Below are positions 27,580-35,508 of a stretch of 35,508 nt of DNA, in pieces. Below the pieces are notes generated by a model, which searched no databases, was not told where the DNA came from, and saw only the letters and a program-made list of their open reading frames with translations. The first letter of the stretch is position 1. Every line of letters starts with the position of its first letter. A program made the position numbers and the translations under genes. This stretch comes from Pseudomonadaceae bacterium (GTDB lineage Bacteria > Pseudomonadota > Gammaproteobacteria > Pseudomonadales > Pseudomonadaceae): the NCBI GenBank assembly GCA_019747075.1, contig JAIERF010000282.1:1-35508 (forward strand), given 5' to 3'.

Positions 27580-27599
27580 TTATGAGCAGTCTCTAGAAT
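27571..27599 (+). promoter_or_regulatory. sigma70-like promoter upstream of rpsH
   Basis: TTGATT (27571-27576), 17-bp spacer, TAGAAT (27594-27599). Confidence 0.65.
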
Positions 27600-27691
27600 A
27601 CCCGGCTCGCCAGAGCAGGCCTTCGTTGGTCGTGCCTCTGTCGGCTCTTAGCCATTTGGCTAATTCATTTTGTATCAGGAGCGTCTAGCCC

Positions 27692-28084
27692 ATGAGTATG
27701 CAGGACCCGTTAGCGGACATGCTAACTCGTATCCGTAATGCCCAGATGGCTGAAAAGGCCGTTGTAAGCATGCCTTCTTCTACCTTGAAGGTGGCTGTAG
27801 CTAAAGTCCTTAAGGGCGAAGGCTACATCGCGGATTTTCAGATCAGCAGCGAAGTTAAACCGCAGCTGACCATCGAGCTGAAGTACTTCGAAGGCCGTCC
27901 GGTCATCGAAGAAGTGAAGCGCGTCAGTCGTCCTGGCTTGCGTCAGTACAAGGCCGTTGAAGATCTGCCGAAAGTTCGTGGCGGTCTTGGCGTGTCTATC
28001 GTCTCCACCAACAAAGGTGTGATGACGGATCGTGCTGCGCGCGCTGCCGGTATCGGCGGCGAAGTCCTTTGCACTGTGTTCTAA
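27692..28084 (+). CDS. rpsH: 30S ribosomal protein S8
   Basis: 130 aa; [45 protein letters not shown]. Confidence 0.99.
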   Translation: MSMQDPLADMLTRIRNAQMAEKAVVSMPSSTLKVAVAKVLKGEGYIADFQISSEVKPQLTIELKYFEGRPVIEEVKRVSRPGLRQYKAVEDLPKVRGGLGVSIVSTNKGVMTDRAARAAGIGGEVLCTVF

Positions 28085-28096
28085 GGGGGGATAAGC

Positions 28097-28630
28097 ATGT
28101 CTCGCGTTGCTAAGAACCCCGTAAAGCTGCCCGCTGGAGTTGAAGTTCAACTGGCTGGCCAGCAGCTTTCGGTGAAGGGTGCCAAGGGCACTCTAGACCT
28201 AAAAGTACATTCGTCCGTTGAAGTGATCGTGGAAGCTGGCGAGCTGCGTTTTGCAGCCCGCAATGGCGACCAGCAGACTCGCGCAATGGCTGGTACTACC
28301 CGTTCACTCGTGAACAACATGGTAACTGGCGTCAGCCAAGGCTTTGAGCGCAAGCTTCAGCTGGTTGGTGTTGGTTATAAAGCACAAGCTAAAGGCGAAG
28401 TATTGTCCTTGGCGCTGGGCTTCTCGCATCCGGTTGATTACGACCTGCCGGCAGGCGTCACTGCTGAAACCCCTAGCCAGACCGATATCCTGATTAAGGG
28501 TATTGATAAGCAACTGGTTGGTCAGGTGGCCGCTGAGATCCGCGACTTCCGTCCGCCAGAACCTTACAAAGGTAAAGGTGTGCGTTACGCAGACGAAGTC
28601 GTCCGTCGTAAAGAAGCCAAGAAGAAGTAG
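28097..28630 (+). CDS. rplF: 50S ribosomal protein L6
   Basis: 177 aa; [29 protein letters not shown]. Confidence 0.99.
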   Translation: MSRVAKNPVKLPAGVEVQLAGQQLSVKGAKGTLDLKVHSSVEVIVEAGELRFAARNGDQQTRAMAGTTRSLVNNMVTGVSQGFERKLQLVGVGYKAQAKGEVLSLALGFSHPVDYDLPAGVTAETPSQTDILIKGIDKQLVGQVAAEIRDFRPPEPYKGKGVRYADEVVRRKEAKKK

Positions 28631-28640
28631 GGCATAGCAA

Positions 28641-28991
28641 ATGACCGACAAAAAAGTTACTCGACTGCGTCGCGCTCGCAAAGCACGCCTGAAAATGCAC
28701 GAGCTAGAAGTCGTGCGTCTGTGCGTGTATCGCTCCTCGCAGCACATATACGCCCAGGTCATCTCGGCCGACGGCGGCAAGGTCTTGGCCAGCGCCTCGA
28801 CTTTGGACAAAGAACTGCGTGATGCTGCCACTGGCAACATTGACGCTGCCAAGAAGGTAGGGCTGCTGGTTGCTGAGCGTGCGAAAGTCGCTGGCATCAC
28901 CCAGGTTGCTTTTGACCGTTCTGGCTTCAAGTACCACGGTCGTGTCAAGGCACTGGCTGATGCTGCTCGTGAAGGCGGGCTGGAGTTCTAA
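28641..28991 (+). CDS. rplR: 50S ribosomal protein L18
   Basis: 116 aa; L18 family, [25 protein letters not shown]. Confidence 0.99.
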   Translation: MTDKKVTRLRRARKARLKMHELEVVRLCVYRSSQHIYAQVISADGGKVLASASTLDKELRDAATGNIDAAKKVGLLVAERAKVAGITQVAFDRSGFKYHGRVKALADAAREGGLEF

Positions 28992-28994
28992 GTT

Positions 28995-29495
28995 ATGGCA
29001 AATAACGACCAAAAGCGCGACGAAGGCTATATCGAGAAGCTGGTTCAAGTGAACCGCGTTGCCAAAACCGTTAAAGGCGGCCGTATCTTCACTTTCACCG
29101 CGTTGACCGTGGTGGGTGATGGTAAGGGTCGTGTTGGTTTCGGCCGTGGCAAATCTCGTGAAGTGCCTGCTGCCATCCAGAAAGCGATGGAAGCTGCTCG
29201 TCGCAATATGATTCAAGTGGACCTTAACGGTACCACTCTGCAGTACGCGATGAAGTCGGGTCATGGCGCCTCCAAGGTGTACATGCAGCCTGCTTCTGAA
29301 GGTACCGGTATCATCGCTGGCGGCGCTATGCGTGCTGTTCTCGAGGTTGCTGGTGTGCAGAACGTCCTGGCCAAGTGCTATGGCTCGACTAACCCGGTAA
29401 ACGTGGTTCACGCCACTTTCAAGGGTCTGAAGGCTATGCAATCTCCTAGCTCTATTGCTGCCAAGCGCGGCAAGACTGTTGAGGAGATCCGCTAA
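28995..29495 (+). CDS. rpsE: 30S ribosomal protein S5
   Basis: 166 aa; [22 protein letters not shown]. Confidence 0.99.
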   Translation: MANNDQKRDEGYIEKLVQVNRVAKTVKGGRIFTFTALTVVGDGKGRVGFGRGKSREVPAAIQKAMEAARRNMIQVDLNGTTLQYAMKSGHGASKVYMQPASEGTGIIAGGAMRAVLEVAGVQNVLAKCYGSTNPVNVVHATFKGLKAMQSPSSIAAKRGKTVEEIR

Positions 29496-29497
29496 TC

Positions 29498-29680
29498 ATG
29501 ACTACTGCAACTGTGAAAGTTACGCTGATCAAAAGCATGACTGGCCGCATCCCTAACCACAAATTGTGCGTTAAGGGTCTGGGTCTGCGTCGCATTGGTC
29601 ACACCGTAGAAGTTTTGGATACTCCCGAGAATCGCGGGATGATCAACAAGGCTTACTACATGCTGCGAGTCGAGGGTTAA
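29498..29680 (+). CDS. rpmD: 50S ribosomal protein L30
   Basis: 60 aa; [32 protein letters not shown]. Confidence 0.98.
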   Translation: MTTATVKVTLIKSMTGRIPNHKLCVKGLGLRRIGHTVEVLDTPENRGMINKAYYMLRVEG

Positions 29681-29683
29681 TCG

Positions 29684-30118
29684 ATGAAACTCAATGATCT
29701 GAGTCCAGCGCCGGGTTCCCGTCGTGAAAAGCATCGTCCGGGCCGTGGTATCGGTAGTGGTTTGGGCAAGACCGGTGGCCGTGGCCACAAAGGTCAAAGC
29801 TCCCGCTCCGGTGGCACCATTGCTCCGGGTTTTGAGGGTGGTCAACAGCCGTTGCACCGCCGTCTGCCGAAATTCGGTTTCGTTTCCCTGAAGGCCATGG
29901 ATCGCGCAGAAGTGCGTACCTCCGAACTGGCTAAAGTGGCAGGCGATGTCGTTACTCTGCAGTCGCTGAAGGATGCCAACGTAATCAACCAAAACATTCA
30001 GCGTGTGAAAGTCATGCTGTCTGGCGAAGTTGGTCGCGCTGTTACCCTTAAAGGTATCGCTGCCACCAAAGGTGCGCGTGCGGCTATCGAAGCAGCTGGC
30101 GGTAAGTTCGAGGAATAA
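29684..30118 (+). CDS. rplO: 50S ribosomal protein L15
   Basis: 144 aa; [36 protein letters not shown]. Confidence 0.99.
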   Translation: MKLNDLSPAPGSRREKHRPGRGIGSGLGKTGGRGHKGQSSRSGGTIAPGFEGGQQPLHRRLPKFGFVSLKAMDRAEVRTSELAKVAGDVVTLQSLKDANVINQNIQRVKVMLSGEVGRAVTLKGIAATKGARAAIEAAGGKFEE

Positions 30119-31447
30119 ATGGCTAAGCAAGGTGCTCTCTCAGCGCTCAGCAATGGCGGGTTATCCGAGCTCTGGGCTCGACTGCGTTTTCTGTTTCTGG
30201 CGATCATCGTCTATCGGATAGGTGCGCACATCCCAGTTCCTGGGATTAACCCTGACCGGCTGGCCGATCTGTTTCGACAGAATGAGGGGACCATTCTTAG
30301 CTTGTTCAACATGTTTTCCGGCGGCGCGCTCGAGCGGATGAGCATCTTTGCACTGGGGATCATGCCGTACATTTCGGCATCGATCATCATGCAGCTGATG
30401 ACCACCGTAAGTCCGCAGCTGGAGCAGTTGAAGAAGGAAGGGGAAGCTGGCCGTCGCAAGATCAGCCAGTACACCCGCTACGGCACGTTGGTCTTGGCTG
30501 TGGTTCAGGCTGTCGGCATGTCCGTCGGCCTGGCTGGTCAGGGCGTCGCGTTCTCGGCTGATTTCGGCTTCCACTTCGTAGCAGTCACCACGTTTGTGGC
30601 GGGTGCAATGTTCATGATGTGGTTGGGCGAGCAGATTACCGAGCGCGGTGTTGGCAACGGCATCTCGATGCTGATTTTTGCCGGCATTGTTGCAGGTCTT
30701 CCGAGTGCTGTCGGGCAGTCTTTCGAGTCTGCACGTCAGGGCGATATCAATATCTTCGCTCTGGTGGCCATCGGTTTGTTGGCTGTGGCGATCATCGGTT
30801 TTGTGGTGTTCATTGAGCGTGGCCAGCGTCGCATTGCGGTGCACTACGCCAAGCGTCAGCAGGGCCGTAAGGTCTTCGCTGCACAAACAAGCCACTTGCC
30901 GTTGAAGGTGAACATGGCGGGCGTAATCCCGGCTATTTTCGCCAGCAGCATCCTGCTGTTCCCTGCGTCGTTGGGCGCCTGGTTCGGTCAGTCTGAAGGT
31001 ATGGGCTGGTTGCAGGATCTGTCGCAGTCGATTGCTCCCGGTCATCCGTTGAACATCTTGCTGTTTAGTGCGGGGATTATTTTCTTCTGCTTCTTCTACA
31101 CAGCGTTGATGTTCAATCCGAAAGACGTAGCGGAAAACCTTAAGAAGTCCGGTGCCTTTATTCCGGGTATTCGTCCAGGTGAGCAGTCGGCGCGCTATAT
31201 CGATGGCGTGTTGACTCGGCTGACCATGTTCGGTGCTCTGTACATGACGGCGGTGTGCTTGTTGCCCCAGTTTCTGGTGGTGGCGGCCAACGTACCGTTC
31301 TACCTTGGCGGGACTTCGCTGCTGATCGTGGTGGTGGTTGTGATGGACTTTATGGCCCAAGTGCAATCGCATCTCGTATCGCACCAGTATGAATCCCTGA
31401 TGAAGAAAGCCAACCTGAAGGGTTACGGCGGCGGAATGCTCCGCTGA
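30119..31447 (+). CDS. secY: Preprotein translocase subunit SecY
   Basis: 442 aa; multiple TM segments; [38 protein letters not shown]. Confidence 0.99.
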   Translation: MAKQGALSALSNGGLSELWARLRFLFLAIIVYRIGAHIPVPGINPDRLADLFRQNEGTILSLFNMFSGGALERMSIFALGIMPYISASIIMQLMTTVSPQLEQLKKEGEAGRRKISQYTRYGTLVLAVVQAVGMSVGLAGQGVAFSADFGFHFVAVTTFVAGAMFMMWLGEQITERGVGNGISMLIFAGIVAGLPSAVGQSFESARQGDINIFALVAIGLLAVAIIGFVVFIERGQRRIAVHYAKRQQGRKVFAAQTSHLPLKVNMAGVIPAIFASSILLFPASLGAWFGQSEGMGWLQDLSQSIAPGHPLNILLFSAGIIFFCFFYTALMFNPKDVAENLKKSGAFIPGIRPGEQSARYIDGVLTRLTMFGALYMTAVCLLPQFLVVAANVPFYLGGTSLLIVVVVVMDFMAQVQSHLVSHQYESLMKKANLKGYGGGMLR

Positions 31448-31475
31448 AGCATCCATAAGGTTCGAGGAGTTGGTG

Positions 31476-31592
31476 ATGAAAGTTCGTGCATCGGTGAAAA
31501 AGCTGTGCCGCAACTGCAAGATTGTCCGTCGCGAAGGTGTCGTGCGCGTAATCTGCAGCGCGGAGCCGCGTCACAAGCAGCGCCAAGGCTGA
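31476..31592 (+). CDS. rpmJ: 50S ribosomal protein L36 (zinc-ribbon form)
   Basis: My translation: [38 protein letters not shown] (38 aa) with CxxC...C...H ligands; RBS gaggag upstream; too short for the ORF track. Confidence 0.97.
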   Translation: MKVRASVKKLCRNCKIVRREGVVRVICSAEPRHKQRQG

Positions 31593-31613
31593 TTGTGATC
31601 TGAGCGTTACAAG

Positions 31614-31650
31614 CCCGGCAGCTAGTGCGCTGCCGGGTTGATTATTTGTT
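31614..31650 (+). terminator. Hairpin terminator after rpmJ
   Basis: 9-bp stem cccggcagc-tagtgc-gctgccggg followed by ttgattatttgtt. Confidence 0.65.
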
Positions 31651-31666
31651 ATTACAGCGTTAATAT
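31638..31666 (+). promoter_or_regulatory. sigma70-like promoter of alpha operon (rpsM-rplQ)
   Basis: TTGATT (31638-31643), 17-bp spacer, TAATAT (31661-31666). Confidence 0.75.
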
Positions 31667-31723
31667 CTCGCGCCCTTTTCTTGGTTCTGGGGCGTAGGTA
31701 GCTGTCAAATGGAGTCCCACTGA

Positions 31724-32080
31724 ATGGCCCGTATTGCAGGCGTAAACATTCCGGATAACAAGCATACTGTTATCTCGCTGACCTACATCTTTGGTGTTGG
31801 TCGCACTACTGCACAGAAGATTTGTGCAGCGACCGGGGTTAACCCGGCGGTAAAAATTAAAGATCTGAGTGACGAGCAGGTTGAACTGTTGCGTACAGAG
31901 GTTTCCAAGGTTAATACCGAGGGTGACCTGCGTCGTGAAATCAACATGAAAATCAAGCGCTTGATGGACTTGGGCTGCTACCGCGGTCTGCGTCATCGCC
32001 GTGGCCTGCCGGCTCGCGGTCAGCGTACTAAGACCAACGCGCGTACCCGTAAGGGCCCGCGTAAGCCGATCCGCAAGTAA
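31724..32080 (+). CDS. rpsM: 30S ribosomal protein S13
   Basis: 118 aa; [30 protein letters not shown]. Confidence 0.99.
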   Translation: MARIAGVNIPDNKHTVISLTYIFGVGRTTAQKICAATGVNPAVKIKDLSDEQVELLRTEVSKVNTEGDLRREINMKIKRLMDLGCYRGLRHRRGLPARGQRTKTNARTRKGPRKPIRK

Positions 32081-32110
32081 TCGCGCCCGCGAATCGACAG
32101 GAATATAGTC

Positions 32111-32500
32111 ATGGCAAAACCTGCTGCTCGTCCTCGTAAGAAAATTAAAAAGACAGTGGTTGATGGCATCGCCCACATCCACGCGTCTTTCAACAACACC
32201 ATTGTGACCATTACTGACCGTCAAGGTAATGCCCTGTCTTGGGCTACTTCTGGTGGTTCAGGTTTCCGCGGTTCACGCAAGTCCACCCCGTTCGCTGCCC
32301 AGGTGGCTGCTGAGCGTGCTGGTCAAGCTGCGCTGGAATACGGCCTGAAAAACCTCGACGTAAACGTCAAGGGTCCAGGTCCAGGTCGTGAGTCCGCTGT
32401 CCGTGCTTTGAACGGTTGCGGTTACAAGATCGCCAGCATCACCGACGTGACGCCAATCCCGCATAACGGGTGCCGTCCGCCGAAGAAGCGTCGCGTGTAA
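32111..32500 (+). CDS. rpsK: 30S ribosomal protein S11
   Basis: 129 aa; [46 protein letters not shown]. Confidence 0.99.
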   Translation: MAKPAARPRKKIKKTVVDGIAHIHASFNNTIVTITDRQGNALSWATSGGSGFRGSRKSTPFAAQVAAERAGQAALEYGLKNLDVNVKGPGPGRESAVRALNGCGYKIASITDVTPIPHNGCRPPKKRRV

Positions 32501-32515
32501 TTAGGAGACAGATAA

Positions 32516-33136
32516 ATGGCACGTTACATTGGTCCAAAATGCAAACTGTCTCGTCGTGAAGGCACAGATCTTTTCCTGAAAAGTGGCGTCCGCGCTCTGG
32601 AATCGAAGTGCAACATCGAAGCAGCCCCAGGTATTCACGGTCAGCGTCGTGGTCGTCAATCCGACTACGGTACTCAGCTGCGTGAGAAACAAAAAGTTCG
32701 CCGCATCTATGGCGTACTTGAGCGTCAATTCAGCGGTTATTACAAGGAAGCTGCCGGCCGTAAAGGCGCTACCGGTGAGAACCTGCTGCAGATCCTCGAG
32801 TGCCGTCTGGATAACGTCGTTTACCGTATGGGCTTTGGCGCTACTCGTGCCGAATCCCGTCAGTTGGTTTCGCACAAAGCGATCAGCATCAACGGTAAAA
32901 CCGTAAACGTCCCGTCCTACCAGGTTAAAGCTGGCGACGTGGTTGCGGTTCGTGAGAAGTCGAAGAATCAGCTGCGCATCGTTCAGGCTCTTGAACTGTG
33001 TGCTCAGCGTGGCCGCGTTGAGTGGGTAGATGTTGACGTTGAGAAGAAGTCTGGCGTGTTCAAAAGCGTCCCGGCTCGCAGCGATCTGTCCGCCGACATC
33101 AACGAAAGCCTGATTGTCGAGCTCTACTCCAAGTAA
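32516..33136 (+). CDS. rpsD: 30S ribosomal protein S4
   Basis: 206 aa; [23 protein letters not shown]. Confidence 0.99.
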   Translation: MARYIGPKCKLSRREGTDLFLKSGVRALESKCNIEAAPGIHGQRRGRQSDYGTQLREKQKVRRIYGVLERQFSGYYKEAAGRKGATGENLLQILECRLDNVVYRMGFGATRAESRQLVSHKAISINGKTVNVPSYQVKAGDVVAVREKSKNQLRIVQALELCAQRGRVEWVDVDVEKKSGVFKSVPARSDLSADINESLIVELYSK

Positions 33137-33158
33137 GGGCTAGAAAATAGGTGCATCC

Positions 33159-34160
33159 ATGCAGATTTCGGTAAATGAGTTCCTGACCCCCCGTCACATT
33201 GATGTGCAGGTGGTCAGTTCGACCCGCGCCAAGATCACTCTCGAGCCTCTCGAGCGTGGCTTTGGCCATACGCTGGGCAACGCGCTGCGTCGCATCCTGT
33301 TGTCCTCAATGCCTGGCTGTGCAGTAGTCGAGGCCGAGATTGACGGTGTACTTCATGAGTACAGCGCCATCGAAGGTGTGCAGGAAGACGTAATTGAAAT
33401 CCTGCTGAACCTTAAAGGTTTGGCTATCAAGCTGCACGGTCGTGACGAAGTTACGCTGAACCTGGTTAAAAAAGGTTCGGGTGTGGTTACTGCTGCCGAT
33501 ATTCAGCTGGATCACGATGTCGAGATCGTCAACGGCGATCACGTTATTGCCAACTTGGCTTCCAACGGCGCACTGAGCATGAAGCTCACCGTACGCCGTG
33601 GTCGTGGCTATGAACCTGCTGACTCTCGTCAGAGCGATGAAGATGAAAGCCGCAGCATTGGTCGCTTGCAGCTTGACGCTTCGTTCAGCCCGGTTCGCCG
33701 CATTGCCTATGTTGTTGAAAACACCCGCGTTGAACAGCGTACTAACCTGGACAAGCTGGTTATTGACCTGGAGACCAACGGTACTCTGGACCCGGAAGAG
33801 GCTATCCGCCGTGCCGCGACCATTCTGCAACAGCAGTTGGCCGCGTTCGTCGACCTCAAAGGTGACAGTGAGCCAGTGGTTATCGAGCAGGAAGACGAGA
33901 TCGATCCGATCCTGTTGCGCCCGGTTGATGATCTTGAGCTGACCGTTCGTTCGGCCAACTGCCTGAAGGCAGAAAACATCTACTACATCGGCGATCTGAT
34001 TCAGCGCACCGAAGTAGAGTTGTTGAAGACGCCGAACCTGGGCAAGAAGTCTCTGACTGAGATCAAAGACGTTCTGGCCTCGCGCGGTCTGTCCCTCGGT
34101 ATGCGCCTCGACAACTGGCCGCCGGCAAGTCTTAAGAAAGACGAAAAGGCTACGGCCTGA
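33159..34160 (+). CDS. rpoA: DNA-directed RNA polymerase subunit alpha
   Basis: 333 aa; [25 protein letters not shown]-terminal domain [26 protein letters not shown]. Confidence 0.99.
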   Translation: MQISVNEFLTPRHIDVQVVSSTRAKITLEPLERGFGHTLGNALRRILLSSMPGCAVVEAEIDGVLHEYSAIEGVQEDVIEILLNLKGLAIKLHGRDEVTLNLVKKGSGVVTAADIQLDHDVEIVNGDHVIANLASNGALSMKLTVRRGRGYEPADSRQSDEDESRSIGRLQLDASFSPVRRIAYVVENTRVEQRTNLDKLVIDLETNGTLDPEEAIRRAATILQQQLAAFVDLKGDSEPVVIEQEDEIDPILLRPVDDLELTVRSANCLKAENIYYIGDLIQRTEVELLKTPNLGKKSLTEIKDVLASRGLSLGMRLDNWPPASLKKDEKATA

Positions 34161-34202
34161 TCGTCGTAATCACCGAACGTGAGTTTGGTAAGGAATTGAA
34201 CC

Positions 34203-34589
34203 ATGCGTCATCGTAAGAGTGGTCGTCACCTCAACCGCACCAGCGCGCATCGTAAAGCCATGTTTCAAAACATGGCGGTGTCGCTGTTTGAGCACGAGCT
34301 GATCAAAACTACCCTGCCTAAGGCCAAAGAACTGCGTCGCGTTGCCGAGCCGCTGATCACCTTGGCTAAAATTGATAGCGTTGCAAACCGTCGTCTGGCT
34401 TTCGACCGTACTCGTTCGAAAGCTATGGTTGGTAAGCTGTTCAATGATCTGGGCAAGCGCTACGCCACCCGTCAGGGCGGCTACCTGCGTATCCTCAAGT
34501 GCGGTTTCCGCGCTGGCGACAATGCGCCAATGGCGTATGTCGAGCTGGTTGATCGTCCAGTCGGTGGTGAAGCTGTTTCCGCCGAGTAA
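34203..34589 (+). CDS. rplQ: 50S ribosomal protein L17
   Basis: 128 aa; [24 protein letters not shown]. Confidence 0.99.
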   Translation: MRHRKSGRHLNRTSAHRKAMFQNMAVSLFEHELIKTTLPKAKELRRVAEPLITLAKIDSVANRRLAFDRTRSKAMVGKLFNDLGKRYATRQGGYLRILKCGFRAGDNAPMAYVELVDRPVGGEAVSAE

Positions 34590-34604
34590 GACGTCAGTCT
34601 GAAC

Positions 34605-34633
34605 AAAAAGCCGGGCCTAGTGCCCGGCTTTTT
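34605..34633 (+). terminator. Rho-independent terminator after rplQ
   Basis: aaaaagccgggc-ctagt-gcccggcttttt. Confidence 0.9.
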
Positions 34634-34766
34634 GTTGTCGATCAGAAAGTCTACTGCTGCTGAATAGCGTTGCTGAGCACCTGTGTCGATGCATGGTTTG
34701 CGTGACGCTTGACCCGTTGCCAGCTTGCGCAGAGCATAGAAAATCAATTGAGTAAGGAATTGCCAG

Positions 34767-35231
34767 ATGAAGGGCCACGCTGCAGTTATCGACTATTTCA
34801 AGCTGTTGCTCAAAGGTGAGCTGGCGGCCCGTGATCAGTATTTTGTCCACTCGCGGATCTACGAGGATTTAGGCTTCAGCAAGCTGTATGAGCGCATCAA
34901 TCATGAAATGGAAGAGGAAACTCAGCACGCCGATGCTTTGCTGAAACGCATTCTGTTTCTTGAAGGTGTGCCGGACATGAGGCCCAATGCCTTCACTTTT
35001 GGCCAGGCTGTGGTCGATATGCTCAAGCTTGATCTTGCCCTTGAATACGAGGTGCGAGCGGCGCTAAGCACGGGTATTGCCTTGTGCGAGCAGCACCAGG
35101 ACTACCAAAGCCGCGACATCCTGCTGGCTCAGCTGAAAGACACAGAGGAAGACCATGCTTATTGGCTTGAGGTGCAACTGGGGCTGATTGACAAGGTTGG
35201 TCTGCAGAATTACTTGCAGGCGCAGATCTAG
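34767..35231 (+). CDS. Bacterioferritin-family / FtnA-type iron storage protein (heme-ligand Met absent)
   Basis: 154 aa; [51 protein letters not shown]; resembles P. aeruginosa BfrA/FtnA. Confidence 0.93.
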   Translation: MKGHAAVIDYFKLLLKGELAARDQYFVHSRIYEDLGFSKLYERINHEMEEETQHADALLKRILFLEGVPDMRPNAFTFGQAVVDMLKLDLALEYEVRAALSTGIALCEQHQDYQSRDILLAQLKDTEEDHAYWLEVQLGLIDKVGLQNYLQAQI

Positions 35232-35240
35232 CTCCAGCAT

Positions 35241-35283
35241 CGCTCAAGAAAAAGCCCCGAATATCGGGGCTTTTTCTTGAGCG
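35241..35283. terminator. Bidirectional terminator between convergent ferritin gene and uvrA
   Basis: Perfect 20-bp inverted repeat cgctcaagaaaaagccccga-ata-tcggggctttttcttgagcg. Confidence 0.92.
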
Positions 35284-35302
35284 TGTGAACAGCAGGGTGG
35301 CT

Positions 35303-35508
35303 TCAGCTGCGATCACGCGCCAGCAGTGGCTTGAGGAAGTAGCCGGTGTGCGATTGCGGCATCTCTGCCACTTCTTCCGGCGTGCCCACGGCAATGATCT
35401 GGCCGCCTTTGGAGCCGCCTTCGGGGCCCAGGTCCACCAGCCAGTCGGCGGTCTTGATCACGTCCAGGTTGTGCTCGATCACCACCACGGTGTTGCCGTG
35501 ATCGCGCA
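35303..35508 (-). CDS. uvrA: Excinuclease ABC subunit A, C-terminal end (partial, runs off right edge)
   Basis: [62 protein letters not shown]. Confidence 0.97.
   Translation of the reverse strand, partial: RDHGNTVVVIEHNLDVIKTADWLVDLGPEGGSKGGQIIAVGTPEEVAEMPQSHTGYFLKPLLARDRS

Noticed and set aside
30161-31519. 452-aa minus-strand ORF antisense to secY
   Set aside because: Low-complexity shadow composition, overlaps a certain membrane protein gene.
34690-34766. Promoter for the ferritin gene (cttgaccc ... catagaaaat)
   Set aside because: Spacing to the nearest -10-like hexamer is about 20 bp or more; not convincing.

Overview
Core, non-accessory segment of a Pseudomonas-like gammaproteobacterial chromosome. 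The left edge carries the last ~16 nt of a 5S rRNA gene. Order on the + strand: birA, coaX, SPOR-domain protein, tRNA-Tyr/Gly/Thr, tufB, tRNA-Trp, secE, nusG, rplKAJL, rpoBC, rpsLG, fusA, tufA, the complete S10, spc and alpha ribosomal-protein operons, then a ferritin-like gene (bfr/ftnA). The 3' end of uvrA enters on the minus strand at the right edge. I found no mobile elements, CRISPR arrays, defence genes or credible novel multi-gene system. The points worth a second look are regulatory and evolutionary: two apparently identical tuf copies whose identity ends at the gene boundaries; a recurring hairpin-plus-promoter arrangement at operon borders, with six good sigma70-like promoters all having 17-bp spacers; a terminator/promoter split inside the spc operon; attenuator-like hairpins before rpsL, tufB and rpoB; no katA between rplQ and the ferritin gene; and loss of the heme-ligating Met in that ferritin. 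The very long antisense ORFs over rpoB, rpoC, fusA and tuf are explained by codon bias. All calls come from reading the sequence; no searches or folding programs were run.
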